DNA from: Hormoscilla sp. GM7CHS1pb
GTDB taxonomy: Bacteria > Cyanobacteriota > Cyanobacteriia > Cyanobacteriales > Desertifilaceae
Reading direction: 5' to 3'
DNA length: 64,000 bases
Assembly (NCBI GenBank): GCA_014323675.1
Contig: JACONN010000002.1
Coordinates: 3,082,001-3,146,000, forward strand
The notes beneath the pieces are model-generated. The model did no database searches. It was given only the letters and a program-made list of their open reading frames with translations, and was not told the DNA's origin. Below are positions 8,579 through 19,501 of the stretch, piece after piece (within the stretch, counting starts at the first letter, position 1; each line of letters begins with the position of its first letter). The translations under genes and the position numbers were made by a program.

Positions 8579-9214
8579 TTATACCAAAACGATCGGGTCT
8601 TGGATATCGTGAATAAAATCATTCAGCACTGGGTCGTCCCTGTCCCGGCGATACAGTTCCCGGTAAATTTGGACGATCGCCTCCTTCACCATCTGAGCTG
8701 CGATCGTGTCATTTCTATATTCTGGGAAAACCATTAACAGCATCTCTGTTATCATACTGCTGCCATCAAGAGGCGGGACAACGTACCTCACCCCCTGCAT
8801 TACCTTAGCCCCAACCTGCTGATAAAAGGCAACTCGTCTGTGCTTCTGTTCTCTGTTACTTCCAGACTCTGGATTTGCTACCTCTATCAACATAAATTTA
8901 TTACGCTCTCTTAACATTTGGTTAATTTGGTTCATAAAAGCTGTTCCAATCCCCTGACGTCGGTAGTTTTTCTTTGTAGCAATGTAATCTAGCAGAATAA
9001 ATTCTGTATTTTTCAATGGCCACAACAGAGCCATGAAAACCACTTCATCTTCGAGGTAGCCAAGGTACAAGCAACTCAGTCTTTTGTCTATCCTTTCTCT
9101 GAGTAAATCAACCTCAAATCGCGTATTTGCCGGAAAAGCATCAGCATAAATCTCCATCGCTGCGGCAAAACCTGCATGTTTCGTATCCTCGATCTCGACA
9201 AACTCTTCTATCAT
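8579..9214 (-). CDS. GNAT-family N-acetyltransferase
   Basis: 211 aa. The acetyl-CoA pyrophosphate-binding motif is visible as YRRQGIGTAFMNQI (around residues 85-98), preceded by the beta-4 strand EFILLDYIATKK. A later VAFYQQVGAKV matches motif B of the fold. The substrate cannot be inferred. No operon partner; the upstream gap carries a CGTTCCCTG...CAGGGAACG palindromic repeat (9230-9256). Confidence 0.8.
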   Translation of the reverse strand: MIEEFVEIEDTKHAGFAAAMEIYADAFPANTRFEVDLLRERIDKRLSCLYLGYLEDEVVFMALLWPLKNTEFILLDYIATKKNYRRQGIGTAFMNQINQMLRERNKFMLIEVANPESGSNREQKHRRVAFYQQVGAKVMQGVRYVVPPLDGSSMITEMLLMVFPEYRNDTIAAQMVKEAIVQIYRELYRRDRDDPVLNDFIHDIQDPIVLV

Positions 9215-9313
9215 ATTATTACCTCATCTCTCGTTCCCTGACTCTGGCAGGGAACGTTCATTCGAGGCTCTGCCTCGCGACAGTCCGCAGAGCCTCTCGG
9301 AATCATTAGCTAG

Positions 9314-10408
9314 CTAAAATTCTCCCAAACCTGCGATTTCTGGATGGAAGAAGAAGGCCAGGCCCAAAACTACATAGGTAGCCAATAGCAGAGAACCTTC
9401 CAACCAATCAGAACGACCATCGGAACTGACAGAATTAGCAAGTAACACCGCTACTACCACCGCCACCAGTTCAAAGGGATTGAAATTGAGGTCCATCGGT
9501 TGACCCATTATCAAGCCAGCTAGCACTAATACCGGTGCCACAAATAGAGCAATTTGCAAGCTAGAACCCACCGCCACCGAGACAGATAGATCCATTTTAT
9601 TTTTCATAGCTACCGTTACAGCTGTAGCATGTTCCGCCGCATTGCCAATAATGGGAACCACAATCACCCCGGTAAACAATGCCGTTAATCCCAAATAAGA
9701 GGTCGCTTCTTCTAGGGAGTCAACCAACAGTTCCGACTCTACCGCTACCACTATGGTTGATACTAATAGTACGATTACCCACAACAGTAGGTTCGGTTTC
9801 TCTTCTGATTCTTCCGCTTCGAGATCGGCCATGCCCACATCATAGAGAAAGGAGTGGGTTTTCATCGAGAACAGCAGTGTCAGCAAGTAAACCACGATTA
9901 ACACGATCGCTACCGCCCCAGAAAGAGTCTGCATGGTAGCTTCTGAGATGCCGTCGGAAGTGACATCCACAGCAGTCGGCACCAAGATAGCAATCACCGC
10001 CAAATTCATCGCCGAAGCATTTAATCGCGCCACCACTGACTGAAATTGCTGTTCTCTGTAGCGGAGGCCACCCAAAAACATGGCAAAACCCATCACTAAC
10101 AGCAGGTTACTGATAATCGAACCCGTGATACTGGCCTTGACCACATTAATCAGTCCCGCATTCAGGGCCACCAGACCGATAATCAATTCTGTGGCATTGC
10201 CGAAAGTAGCATTCAAAAATCCCCCCAAGTTCGGACCCAGCACCACGGAGATTTCTTCCGTTGCCGTCCCCATCCAAGCTGCTAGAGGGACGATCGCCAG
10301 CCCCGCTGTGATAAAGATCGTTGTCGAGCCCCAATCCAGAAAGTGACCGGCAATGGAAATGGGGATAAAGACCAAGAGAATGGAAATTATAGCATTTGTG
10401 TTCAGCAT
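9314..10408 (-). CDS. Calcium/proton exchanger (CaCA superfamily, CAX type)
   Basis: 364 aa, all membrane: about eleven hydrophobic segments. Both signature alpha repeats are present: NATFGNATELIIGLVALNAG in the first half and GNAAEHATAVTVAMKN in the second, with the ion-coordinating acidic residues. An acidic loop (DLEAEESEEKPN) separates the halves, as in CAX proteins. It exports Ca2+ in exchange for H+. Length matches bacterial CAX (about 360 aa). Confidence 0.92.
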   Translation of the reverse strand: MLNTNAIISILLVFIPISIAGHFLDWGSTTIFITAGLAIVPLAAWMGTATEEISVVLGPNLGGFLNATFGNATELIIGLVALNAGLINVVKASITGSIISNLLLVMGFAMFLGGLRYREQQFQSVVARLNASAMNLAVIAILVPTAVDVTSDGISEATMQTLSGAVAIVLIVVYLLTLLFSMKTHSFLYDVGMADLEAEESEEKPNLLLWVIVLLVSTIVVAVESELLVDSLEEATSYLGLTALFTGVIVVPIIGNAAEHATAVTVAMKNKMDLSVSVAVGSSLQIALFVAPVLVLAGLIMGQPMDLNFNPFELVAVVVAVLLANSVSSDGRSDWLEGSLLLATYVVLGLAFFFHPEIAGLGEF

Positions 10409-10824
10409 TTCTCCTTCACCAGCCGCAGGTTATCTCACCTATGCTAGCTGGATTTGTCCCAGATAGAATGGATTTCAATCAATGGATAGACCGCAGAATT
10501 TTTAAATGTTGTACTGGATGGTGCCTTACTCCATAACTTTTGGGCCTGGGACGTGAGCCGGCGGTAAGGTGTGTGTGGGTGGTTTTAGATTTTCTTTAGG
10601 TTTATCGGCACGGGGCTCATCTAACCTACAAGAAAGCAAAAGTCTTTTCAAGTACCTGAAACATTAATTTGAGGCGGCTGACAGGTGGGCGGTGTCTTCG
10701 GAAGAAGTGCTTCTAAAAATCGGGAGACCGCTCGCTATCCGTCCGGAAAATATACCAGGTTTTAAGAACACAAACTTTAGCCACAGCGCAGGAGTTTTGA
10801 GTAGTTAGTATTGGAGGCTTAGAG
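10409..10824. other. Intergenic region between divergent cax and GH57 genes
   Basis: 416 bp with no supported gene. It must contain both promoters. Repeat-like GGGAGACCGCTCGCT (about 10720) recurs at 19298. Confidence 0.5.
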
Positions 10825-13484
10825 ATGGTTTCTCCTTATGATACAGTTTCTTACGATTCGCCATTGTCTGCCATTACCCAAGTGGTCAACAGCGGGGACG
10901 ATCTGCTGGAGATCGTCTCCAAAAACGATCCCAAAGGCGATCCCCTGCGGATAGCTACGGGAGTATACTTGACGGTTCACGGTCATTTCTACCAACCCCC
11001 CCGGGAAAATCCTTATCTAGACGCGATCGAACGCCAACCAAGTGCATCCCCTACCATGACTGGAACGAACGCATTCACCACGAGTGCTATCGTCCGAATG
11101 CCTTTGCTCGGGTATTAAATGACCGAGGCGAGATCGTCAATATCGTCAATAACTTCGAGTATCTCAGCTTCAATATCGGTCCGACCCTGATGACCTGGTT
11201 GGAACGCTACGATGTGGAGGTATATCAGCGCATTCTGGAGGCCGATCGCCAAAGTTGCCAGCGCCTGAACGGTCACGGCAATGCGATCGCCCAAGTCTAC
11301 AACCACATTATTATGCCTCTGGCGAACGATCGGGACAAGTACACCCAGATCCGCTGGGGGAAAGCAGACTTCCGATCCCGCTTCGGGCGCGATCCCGAAG
11401 GCATGTGGCTAGCAGAAACAGCTGTAGACTCTGCCACCTTGGCAGCTTTAGTGGCAGAAGGTATCAAATTTATCATTCTCGCCTCCTCCCAGGCGGAACG
11501 CTGTCGCCCCTTGCCCAGGTCAGAGGAACCGGAACCGGAATGGCACGAAGTCGGGGGCAGTCAAATCGATCCCACTCGCCCCTATCGCTGCTTTATTAAC
11601 GGTGGCAAGTATATCGATATCTTTTTTTACGATGGCCCAATTTCCCGGGATATGGGTTTTAGCGATGTGCTGTTTAACTCAGGTCATTTCGTGGGTCGCA
11701 TCGGTCAAGCAGTGCGCGGGGATCGGCGATCGTCCCAGCTAATATCGGTGGCGACGGACGGGGAAACCTTCGGTCATCATAAAGGTGGCACGGAAAAAAC
11801 CCTCGCCTACGCCTTTTTGCAGGAATTCTCCCACCGTGGCTGGACGGTGACTAACTTTGCCCATTACCTCAGTCTTTCGGAACCAACCTGGGAAGTGGAA
11901 CTCAAACCAGTCACAGCTTGGAGTTGCTCCCACGGGGTCTCGCGCTGGCAGGATGATTGCGGTTGTGGCGGTGGTGGCGAGTGGCACCAAAAATGGCGGC
12001 GTCCCCTGCGAGACTCCCTTAACTGGCTGCGCGATCGCCTGATAGAGGTTTACGAAGAAGAGGGAGGGAAATTATTCCGCGATCCCTGGTTGGCCAGAGA
12101 TGAGTATATTCAGGTGATTCGCGATCGCACTCCAGAAAACGTTGACATCTGGCTATCTACTCATTGCACTCGCGAACTAACGCCAGATGAACAAGTAGAC
12201 GCCTTACGCCTGTTAGAAATGCAGCGTCACAGCTTGTTGATGTTCACCAGTTGCGGTTGGTTTTTTGAAGAACTGTCCCGTCCCGAAGGGGTGCAAATTC
12301 TGCGCTATGCGGCCCGGGCGATCGAACTAGCTGGAGAGGTGACAGGCACGCAGTTGGAACCAGAATTTATCAAGCGCCTCGCTCAAGCACCCAGCAATGT
12401 AGAATGCTTCGGTGATGGTGAGGCTGTCTACCGTCAGTTGGTGGCTACTGCCCAGATTAGCTTAGAACAAGTGGCAGCTCATTACGCCATGAGTTCCCTG
12501 TTCTATAGTTATCCCAAGCGCCATCGCCTCTACTGCTACAGGACCGATAAACTAGATTATCAGCTGCAACGGATGGGTGCCATGACTCTCGCCGTAGGAC
12601 AGTTACAGCTAGAGTCCCAAATCACGCGGGAAACGAATCATTGCGTATTTGCTGTCTTGCATTTGGGTGGCTGGGATTTCCACTGTTGCATTCAACCCTT
12701 TTCCGGACGCCTCGCTTACAGTCAACTGAAAGAAAAGCTATTTTCAGCCCTGCAACAAGCCAGTGCTGCTCATGCGATCCTGGCAATGGTACAGCTGTTT
12801 GGAGACGATCGCTCCTTTAGCTTGCAAAACTTGTTTGCTGAGGAACGTCACCGGATCATGCAGTTATTAACCGCAGAAACTCTCACCCGCGTCGATCAGC
12901 TGTACACCCAAGTTTACCGGGATAACTATGGCGTCCTGATGGCATTTCACCGGGATGAAATGCCAGTTCCCCCAGAGTTGCAAGTCGCCGCAGAAATTGC
13001 CCTGTCTCATCGCTGTCAGATGTCTTTACGGGGGCTGGAACTTGCAAATGGGGATACCCAATTGGGGTTGACTCACCTGGCCGAACTGGAGGCGATCGCC
13101 CTCGAGGCCAATCAACTCCATTGTCAGCTGAAAGTTCCCGAGGGTAAGCAAACCCTGGAACGAATGATTTTGCGCAGCCTCTGGTATATCATGCATGATG
13201 GTAACTCTGCCGTTTCTGCCGATATCAAACGCTTGGAACGGATGATTGAAGTGGGCGAAAGGCTCAATCTCGGGATCTCCCTCGATCGCTGTCAGGAACT
13301 TTACTTCAACTGTCTGCACAGTCGCATCGTGCCACGGTGTTTGAGGGCCCAATCATCATCAAAGCATGGCGCAGAAATCTGTGCCACTTCTGAAACCAAG
13401 CTAGACTTATCCCAGAGTCATCAGCTACTACGGTTGGGTGAAAAGCTAGCCGTAGATGTGAGCAAATGGACTAACCGGCAGTAA
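10825..13484 (+). CDS. GH57/DUF3536 glycoside hydrolase with one frameshift
   Basis: Starts at ATG 10825 after TTGGAGG. Frame 1 gives GVYLTVHGHFYQPPRENPYL (GH57 N-terminal motif with the HGHFYQPP block) until about 11043; one base is missing there, after which the other frame gives PYHDWNERIHHECYRPNAF and stays open to 13484. Reassembled length is about 886 aa, normal for the cyanobacterial GH57 plus DUF3536 proteins. ATDGETFGHHKGGTEKTLAY is visible near the middle of the catalytic domain. Likely acts on alpha-glucans. The internal ATG at 11190 is not the real start. Either a pseudogene or a one-base assembly error. Confidence 0.85.
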
Positions 13485-13501
13485 GTTTCCAGGTAACACC
13501 C

Positions 13502-13537
13502 CCCAGGAGGGGGAAAGGCATTCCCCTTTCCCCCTGG
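13502..13537 (+). terminator. Hairpin after the GH57 gene
   Basis: Stem CCAGGAGGGGGAAAGG / CCCCTTTCCCCCTGG with loop CATT. There is no T-run, so it may be a repeat rather than an intrinsic terminator. Confidence 0.45.
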
Positions 13538-13725
13538 CTTGACAAAATCGGTGCAGTATATTGTCAACCCCAGATAGAGAGTTAATGGTAAATGCCATGT
13601 TGAAAGCATCTGATATTATGACTGAGGACGCAGTCAAGATTCGCGGTTCTGCGACAGTGGCTGAAGCTGTCAAGATCGTGAAGTTGCATAACTTGCGATC
13701 GCTGATTGTTGATGTCCGCAGTTCT

Positions 13726-13751
13726 GATCGCGCAGCGTGGCGCCAGCCATA
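13726..13751 (+). repeat. 26-bp small dispersed repeat, in the CBS gene
   Basis: GATCGCGCAGCGTGGCGCCA plus GCCATA. Excision of exactly 26 bp restores the host reading frame. The adjoining GAT may be a target duplication. Confidence 0.9.
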
Positions 13752-13817
13752 GATGCCTACGGGATCGTCACCCAAACTGATATTGTTTATAAAGTGGTAG
13801 CCTATGGTAAAGACCCG

Positions 13818-13847
13818 GCGTTCCCAGGCAGGAGCCAGGGAACGAGG
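13818..13847 (+). repeat. CGTTCCC/GGGAACG palindromic repeat, in the CBS gene
   Basis: Inverted arms CGTTCCCAGGC and CCAGGGAACGAGG. Same family as 5633-5660, 9230-9256 and 60894-60921, with TTACC variants at 845-874, 23341-23368 and 31534-31562. Confidence 0.8.
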
Positions 13848-14119
13848 CGAGTCTACGAAATCTAGACCTTGCCCTGCATAGTGGTCAATCCCGATCTGGG
13901 AGTAGAGTACGTGGCGCGGTTGTTTGCCAATACAGGTATCCGGGTAGCGCCGATCGTCAAGGATGAACTGGTGGGGATCGTTTCCGTTACTGATATTCTC
14001 AATAAAGGGGACTTCAACGTGAGTTCGACGGCTACTTAAACCTTGATTTGGAGTCAGCAACAAAATGCTTCAAACCCTCATGATTGCGTTCGACAGATCC
14101 CCCCCGATCGGGCTGCGTT

Positions 14120-14290
14120 CTAATTGAAGCCGAGCCAAGCAAGCAGCCCTTGCCCTGTCAGGAATTCAATCAGTAAGGCCAGAATAAAGCCAATCATGGC
14201 AGCGCGACCATTTAAGCGTTCTGAGTAGTCATTGAAGCCAAAGAACGTATCTTCTAGTTTCGGGGTGGTGGTTGGTTCTGGTTCAGTCAT
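14120..14290 (-). CDS. High-light-inducible (CAB/ELIP/HLIP) protein
   Basis: 56 aa starting MTEPEPTTTPKLEDTFFGFN. The chlorophyll-binding signature ERLNGRAAMIGF opens a single transmembrane helix (ILALLIEFLTGQGLLAWLG). HLIPs bind chlorophyll and carotenoid in thylakoids and protect photosystem assembly under light stress. ATG 14290 is preferred; an upstream extension would come from the 26-bp repeat. That repeat (14295-14319) abuts the start, between this gene and the divergent alanine dehydrogenase, so it may alter their promoters. Confidence 0.9.
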   Translation of the reverse strand: MTEPEPTTTPKLEDTFFGFNDYSERLNGRAAMIGFILALLIEFLTGQGLLAWLGFN

Positions 14291-14294
14291 GATT

Positions 14295-14319
14295 ATGGCT
14301 GGCGCCACGCTGCGCGATC
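14295..14319 (-). repeat. 26-bp small dispersed repeat, intergenic
   Basis: Reverse-orientation copy (ATGGCTGGCGCCACGCTGCG...) in the HLIP-alanine dehydrogenase spacer. In this orientation it offers an ATG. Confidence 0.9.
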
Positions 14320-14396
14320 AGTTGGTTACAATTATTTATATTCTATACAATACTCCGGACAGAATCAAGTGGCTATATGGTCAATCGAGAGGTAGC

Positions 14397-15488
14397 ATGG
14401 AAATTGGCGTCCCCAAAGAAACTAAGGATCTGGAATTTAGAGTGGGCTTGAGTCCGAGTAGTGTTAGAGTTCTAAGTGAAAATGGTCATAAACTGTTTGT
14501 CGAAACTGGTGCTGGTGCCGGTGCTGGTTTTACGGATGAAGACTACATGCAGGTAGGTGCTGAAATTGTCAAGACACCGTCAGCAGCCTGGAACCGGGAA
14601 ATGGTCGTGAAGGTGAAAGAACCCCTGGCACCAGAATACAAGTTTCTTCTCAAAGAGCAATTGTTATTTACCTACTTGCATCTGGCAGCTGACAGGACTT
14701 TGACCGAGCATCTGATTAAGCAAGGCGTGACGGCGATCGCCTACGAAACGGTAGAATTACCCGACTCAAAATTACCTCTGCTGACTCCCATGAGCATCAT
14801 CGCCGGACGGCTGTCGGTGCAGTTCGGTGCCAGGTTTCTAGAGCGTCAGCAGGGTGGCCGAGGGGTGCTCCTGGGGGGCGTTCCCGGAGTCAGACCAGCT
14901 CAAGTCTGTATTATAGGAGGTGGGGTTGTCGGCACAGAAGCTGCTCGAATTGCTGTGGGTATGGGTGCCCAAGTCCAGATCGTCGATCTCAACCTGGAGC
15001 GTTTATCCTATCTGGAAACTCTGTTTGGCTCCAGAGTGGAATTACTCTACAGTAATTCGGCACACATTGAAGCGATCGTACCACATGCTGACCTGCTGAT
15101 TGGTGCAGTTTTAGTTTTAGGCCGTCGCGCACCCGTCCTCGTTTCCCGAAGCTTGGTGCAACAGATGCGCCCAGGTTCAGTCATTATCGATGTTGCTGTG
15201 GACCAAGGCGGGTGCGTCGAAACATTGCGATCGACATCCCATACCCAGCCGACTTATATAGAAGAGGGCGTCGTCCACTACGGCGTTCCCAATATGCCAG
15301 GGGCCGTGCCTTGGACCGCGACACAGGCATTGAATAATGCTACGCTCCCCTATGTCTTAAAGCTAGCAAATCACGGTGTTAAAGCTTTGGATAAAAGTTC
15401 GGCTTTAGCCAAAGGTTTGAATGTTAAAAATTACCAGTTAGTTCATCCGGCCTTAAAAGAAGTGTTTCCCGATCTTGCTAATAGCTAA
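14397..15488 (+). CDS. ald: Alanine dehydrogenase
   Basis: 363 aa. Interconverts alanine and pyruvate plus ammonia with NAD(H). N-terminal MEIGVPKETKDLEFRVGLSP carries the substrate-binding Arg and conserved KE; KVKEPLAPEY contains the substrate Lys; FTYLHLAADRTLTE contains the catalytic His. The Rossmann motif is CIIGGGVVGTEAARIAVGMG with the NAD-binding Asp in VDLNLERL. YGVPNMPGAVPWTATQAL is the family C-terminal block. Start chosen at ATG 14397 after GAGAGG; a longer frame from 14232 runs through the repeat and overlaps the HLIP gene. Confidence 0.95.
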   Translation: MEIGVPKETKDLEFRVGLSPSSVRVLSENGHKLFVETGAGAGAGFTDEDYMQVGAEIVKTPSAAWNREMVVKVKEPLAPEYKFLLKEQLLFTYLHLAADRTLTEHLIKQGVTAIAYETVELPDSKLPLLTPMSIIAGRLSVQFGARFLERQQGGRGVLLGGVPGVRPAQVCIIGGGVVGTEAARIAVGMGAQVQIVDLNLERLSYLETLFGSRVELLYSNSAHIEAIVPHADLLIGAVLVLGRRAPVLVSRSLVQQMRPGSVIIDVAVDQGGCVETLRSTSHTQPTYIEEGVVHYGVPNMPGAVPWTATQALNNATLPYVLKLANHGVKALDKSSALAKGLNVKNYQLVHPALKEVFPDLANS

Positions 15489-15880
15489 TGGCTAATTGTT
15501 AATGGTTAATTGTATCCATGGGTACACTGCAATGCAAGACCGACCTCGGTTGGGTTGACGTTAGGAAACCCAACGGGCGCAACGGGAACAGGCGTATCCA
15601 GTGGTTGGGGGAAAAGCCTCCATCCCGGTCTGAGCCCCCGGGCATCCCCCTTAAAAAGGGGGACTTGATAATCCGGTCCCCCCCTTTTTAAGGGGGCTAG
15701 GGGGGATCTCCAGCGAACCGAAAAACATCGGATCTGCCTGATTTTTGGTACTCCCCCAAAGCTTGGATGCGCCCAACGGGAACAACATTACTTTGTTGGG
15801 TTTCGTGCCTCAACCCAACCTACGACATTAATATTTTTGCTTCTATGCAGTGTACCCATCAACAATTAACCATTAGCAAA
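15489..15880. repeat. Inverted-repeat-bounded element between convergent genes
   Basis: GCTAATGGCTAATTGTTAAT...TGGGTACACTGCA at the left is mirrored by TGCAGTGTACCCA...AACAATTAACCATTAGC at the right, enclosing about 310 bp. Inside are CCCCTTAAAAAGGGGG / CCCCCTTTTTAAGGGGG arms (about 15650-15700) and a GGTTGGGTT motif. No gene. It may serve as a bidirectional terminator or be a decayed non-autonomous element. Confidence 0.65.
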
Positions 15881-15881
15881 T

Positions 15882-18515
15882 TCATTTCGTCTCGGCGCTA
15901 GCCTTTTTCGTCCCGGCACTAGCCTTTTTCGTCCCGCTTGACTTGCTCGACTTGCGACGGGTTGAAGATGTGGAAGCCTTGGCAGCTATAAGTTCCAAGG
16001 CTTTCTCCAGAGTCACCTCTTCGACCGAGGTCCCCTCTTTTAAAGTAACATTAATTTTGCCATGATTGACATAAGGACCATAACGCCCATCATAGATATT
16101 CACGGGTTCTCCATCAGATGGATGTGTACCCAACTCTCGTAAAGGTTTCTTACTGCGGCTACCATTGCGTCCCTTCTTTGGTTCAGCCAGTAACGCCAAT
16201 GCACGTTCCAGGTCAATTGTCAAGACATTGTCATCTTTCTTTAAGGAACGATAATCTTTACCTTCCTTGCCTTGGTCGTGAACCACGTAAGGACCAAAAC
16301 GTCCTAAACCAGCTTGGACTTTAGCACCAGTTTCCGGGTGGTCTCCCAGGAAACGAGGCAGGGCCAACAAACCTACAGCCATTTCCAGGGTGACCATCTC
16401 GGGAGTGACGCCTTTAGGTAGAGAGGACCGCTTGGGCTTCTTCTTCTTCTCTCCCTCACCATCTCCCAACTGCACGTAGGGACCATAGTTGCCATTCAGG
16501 AGATAGATAGTATCGCCGGTTTCAGGGTGCTGACCGATTTCCTCTGGTCCAGAGGCTTTCTGCTTCAGCAGCGCTTCCACTTGTTCGGAGTCGAGCTGAT
16601 CTGGGGTAATGTCTTTGGGAATGGAAGCTTTGAGCAGGTCAGAGCCATTATCAACTTCGATGTAAGGACCAAATCTGCCAATGCAGACCTTAGCATCTAA
16701 GCCAACCAGTTCCACTGTCCGAGCAAGTTTTGAGTCAATTTGGCTTTCCCGTTCTTTTACCTGATTCTCTAGACCAGTTTCTCCGGAATAAAATTCTCGC
16801 AGATAAGGAAGCCAGTCCACTTCGCCGGTGGAGATGTGATCTAGGGTTCGCTCCATCCGAGAAGTAAAGCTCAAGTCTACCAGGTCCGGAAAATGTCCTT
16901 CTAGCAGACCGGTGACCGCAAAAGCCGTGAAGGTGGGCACTAGGGCTTTGTTAATCATTTGAGCATAGCCCCGATCGACGATCGTCCCGATGATGGTGGC
17001 GTAGGTGCTGGGACGCCCAATGCCTTCTTTTTCCAGGGTTTTCACTAGGGACGCCTCGGTATAACGGGCGGGAGGCTGGGTTTCATGGCCAATGGCCTCT
17101 AATTCCCGACAGTTGGGGCGATCTCCGACCTTTAAGGGTGGCAGAATCACTTCCTGGTTTTCTAGAGCCGCATTTGGGTCGTCAGAACCTTCTACGTAAG
17201 CACGGAAGAAACCCGGAAAATCAATTCGCTTACCAGTCGCACGGAAGCCAGCCCCTTCCACTAGCAGCAGGGCGATAATTTGAGTAATCCTGGCGGCAGC
17301 CATTTGGGTCGCGACAGTACGCTTCCAAATTAGGTCGTACAGCTGGAATTCGCGCCCTGTCAGACCCGTATCTGACGGCGTGCGGAAACTGCTACCTGCT
17401 GGACGAATGGCTTCGTGGGCTTCTTGCGCGCCTTTGCTTTTGGTCTTGTACTGGCGCGGTGTCGGGCTGAGATACTCGGAGCCATATTTCTGTTCTACAC
17501 AGGATCGGGCAGCGGCGATCGCCTGGTCCGACAAATGCACGGAGTCCGTCCGCATATAGGTTATATAGCCCTGTTCGTACAGACTTTGAGCCGTCCGCAT
17601 CGTATCTCTGGCCGATAGCCCCAGCTTCCGGTTAGCGTCCTGTTGCAGGGTCGATGTGGTAAAGGGAGGCGAAGGCGAGCGGGTCACCGGTCGTTCATCA
17701 ACGGAGCTGACTCTCCAGTTTTTACCCAACAGACGGGCTTTAAGTTCTTTGGCATCTGCTTCATTTAAAAGTCTGACATTTCTACCAGAGGCAATTTGTC
17801 CCGTATCCGGGTCAAAATCGCTACCCGTGGCCAATTTACTGCCTGCCAGGGTAACTAATCGCGCCTCAAAAGAGGTATGCTGAATATCCAGAATCGCTTT
17901 TAAGTCCCAGTAGCTACCTTGGCGGAAGGCTAGACGTTGACGTTCCCGCAACACCAGTAACCGCACAGCTACAGATTGCACTCGGCCAGCTGATAATCCT
18001 GAGGAAATTTTCCTCCACAGCAGGGGAGACAGGGTGTAGCCCACCAGTCGGTCTAAAATCCGCCTGGTTTCCTGAGCGTGGACTAGCTGCATATCGATAT
18101 TCCGGCAGTCCGACAGCGCTTTACGTATGGCTTCCCGGGTGATTTCGTGGAATACCATCCGCTTAATGGGGACTTTCGGGTTCAGCAAATCCAGAAGATG
18201 CCAGCTAATGCTTTCACCTTCGCGGTCTTCGTCTGTTGCCAGAATCAGTTCATCAGCCTGTTTGAGGGCTTTTTTCAGTTCTGTGACTACCTTTTTTTTA
18301 TTCTTGGGGACAACATAAAGTGGCTCAAAGTCCGCCTCGACGTTAACCCCCAGCTGCGCCCATTTTTCCCCTTTGACAGAAGAGGGAATTTCGTCAGCAG
18401 AAGAGGGGAGGTCGCGCACGTGACCCATTGATGCCTCTACACGATAGTCAGAAGGCAGGAAGTTCCGTATGGTACGGGCTTTGGTCGGAGATTCGACAAT
18501 TACAAGCGTTGACAT
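15882..18515 (-). CDS. topA: DNA topoisomerase I (type IA)
   Basis: 877 aa. Relaxes negative supercoils. The TOPRIM domain opens the protein ([16 protein letters not shown]) with the DxD-type ATDEDREGE at about residues 93-101. The active-site Tyr is in [31 protein letters not shown] is the conserved block after the catalytic core. The C-terminus has several FGPYV-type Topo-C repeats and a Lys/Ser/Thr-rich tail ([16 protein letters not shown]), typical of cyanobacterial TopA. Confidence 0.97.
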   Translation of the reverse strand: MSTLVIVESPTKARTIRNFLPSDYRVEASMGHVRDLPSSADEIPSSVKGEKWAQLGVNVEADFEPLYVVPKNKKKVVTELKKALKQADELILATDEDREGESISWHLLDLLNPKVPIKRMVFHEITREAIRKALSDCRNIDMQLVHAQETRRILDRLVGYTLSPLLWRKISSGLSAGRVQSVAVRLLVLRERQRLAFRQGSYWDLKAILDIQHTSFEARLVTLAGSKLATGSDFDPDTGQIASGRNVRLLNEADAKELKARLLGKNWRVSSVDERPVTRSPSPPFTTSTLQQDANRKLGLSARDTMRTAQSLYEQGYITYMRTDSVHLSDQAIAAARSCVEQKYGSEYLSPTPRQYKTKSKGAQEAHEAIRPAGSSFRTPSDTGLTGREFQLYDLIWKRTVATQMAAARITQIIALLLVEGAGFRATGKRIDFPGFFRAYVEGSDDPNAALENQEVILPPLKVGDRPNCRELEAIGHETQPPARYTEASLVKTLEKEGIGRPSTYATIIGTIVDRGYAQMINKALVPTFTAFAVTGLLEGHFPDLVDLSFTSRMERTLDHISTGEVDWLPYLREFYSGETGLENQVKERESQIDSKLARTVELVGLDAKVCIGRFGPYIEVDNGSDLLKASIPKDITPDQLDSEQVEALLKQKASGPEEIGQHPETGDTIYLLNGNYGPYVQLGDGEGEKKKKPKRSSLPKGVTPEMVTLEMAVGLLALPRFLGDHPETGAKVQAGLGRFGPYVVHDQGKEGKDYRSLKKDDNVLTIDLERALALLAEPKKGRNGSRSKKPLRELGTHPSDGEPVNIYDGRYGPYVNHGKINVTLKEGTSVEEVTLEKALELIAAKASTSSTRRKSSKSSGTKKASAGTKKASAETK

Positions 18516-19004
18516 AGGGATTCGGTGAGATAGCAGCTTGGTATCTTACGCCTACGTTTCCTTTTGGTGATGCTGTAAGCTTTACTTGGAGGTGATTTGC
18601 AACATAGCTCACCCCAGTCTCAAGCATTAGGGGTAATTAAATATTGTATTCTGCGAGCGTTGGCTGGGACACAGGCAATATGTTTTCGGGGATGGACTCG
18701 GGAGCTTGTCGGCTGGGCTACGGGCATGCTCCTGAGGTCGTGCTCACGGCGGGGACAGCAGAAATATTTCGGTCCGGACAGCTTGAGAAAACACCGGTAG
18801 CGGTAAGGCACCATCGGGTGCCTACCCTACATATTAAAACTCTGCGGCTGTCGGACAGTTGTGTCTCCAAGACTAGGAGACACTTGTTGGTGGTCCAGTA
18901 GGTAAGATTTGCCCACCGCAGGGTGGGTTTACTCTATGCCTATCTTTTTATATCCGATCTGCTCTAGTCGCGTCTTTTGTTGTTAAGTTAGAATGGTTGA
19001 AGGG
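18516..19004. other. Intergenic, no gene seen
   Basis: Upstream region of topA and about 400 bp of unassigned DNA. Contains a hairpin-like GTGTCTCCAAGACTAGGAGACAC at about 18859. Confidence 0.5.
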
Positions 19005-19177
19005 GGGTGTGGTCAAAACCCGTTGGTAGCCCAAGCCCGGAAGCCAAGCCCGGAAGCCAAGCCCGGAAGGGCCCGGCTACTAGAACTTAGCCCACGCTCC
19101 GGGCCCCCTCCGCTGCGCAGGGGCTATATACATGTATCTGAGATGCACCTGGCTATCAACTACTTTTGACCACACCC
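19005..19177 (-). mobile_element. MITE family B, copy 3 (173 bp, 9-bp target duplication)
   Basis: Ends GGGTGTGGTCAAAACCCG and ...CAACTACTTTTGACCACACCC. The 9-mer GTTGAAGGG is exactly repeated at 18996-19004 and 19178-19186. Interior shares the TAGAACTTAGCCCAC and ATATACATGTAT blocks with the two larger copies, in inverted orientation. Confidence 0.92.
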
Positions 19178-19344
19178 GTTGAAGGGTGCCGGAGCGGTCC
19201 GATCTGGCTCTACATGCGTAAGCACGGTTCTGCGTCCCCTGGGTAGTGTGAGTAGACCGTCTCGCTGTGGTTTCCTGGGTAGTGCGGCTAGGGGTCGGGA
19301 GACCGCTCGCTCTGTCAGGGGTAAGAAGCTGTAACTAAATCATT

Positions 19345-19418
19345 AGACACCTATGGCTGCCCCCACGGGGGCGATTGGACATTATTTCCGATCGCCCCCC
19401 GTGGGGGCAGCCATAATG
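19345..19418. repeat. Long palindrome with HIP1-like core
   Basis: ATGGCTGCCCCCACGGGGGC and its near-exact inverse flank a short loop around GGACATTATTTCC. Would form a strong hairpin. Confidence 0.8.
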
Positions 19419-19501
19419 AGTAATAATCGTAGTGTAGTTTATATCAGTACAATACTCTTCTGAGAAAGCTGATGAGGATATTCCCACAAGAACAAAAAAC
19501 T

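Larger units (their letters stand above)
13585..14039 (+). pseudogene. CBS-domain protein disrupted by two small repeats and a stop
   Basis: Begins MVNAMLKASDIMTEDAVKIR, a CBS pair start. After VDVRSS a 26-bp repeat (13726-13751) shifts the frame; removing it restores VRSS-DAYGIVTQTDIVYKVV. After AYGKDP a second repeat of the CGTTCCCAGG...CAGGGAACG type is inserted (13818-13847). Then RVYEI is followed by TAG where Met is expected, and the frame continues TLPCIVVNPDLGVEYVARLF to the stop at 14039. CBS pairs bind adenine nucleotides and regulate enzymes or channels; this copy is dead. Confidence 0.85.

Noticed and set aside
11190..11250. Start of the GH57 gene at ATG 11190
   Set aside because: Conserved GH57 sequence lies upstream in two frames joined by a one-base deletion.
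14232..14396. N-terminal extension of alanine dehydrogenase
   Set aside because: It overlaps the HLIP gene and reads through the 26-bp repeat; the conserved family start is at 14397.
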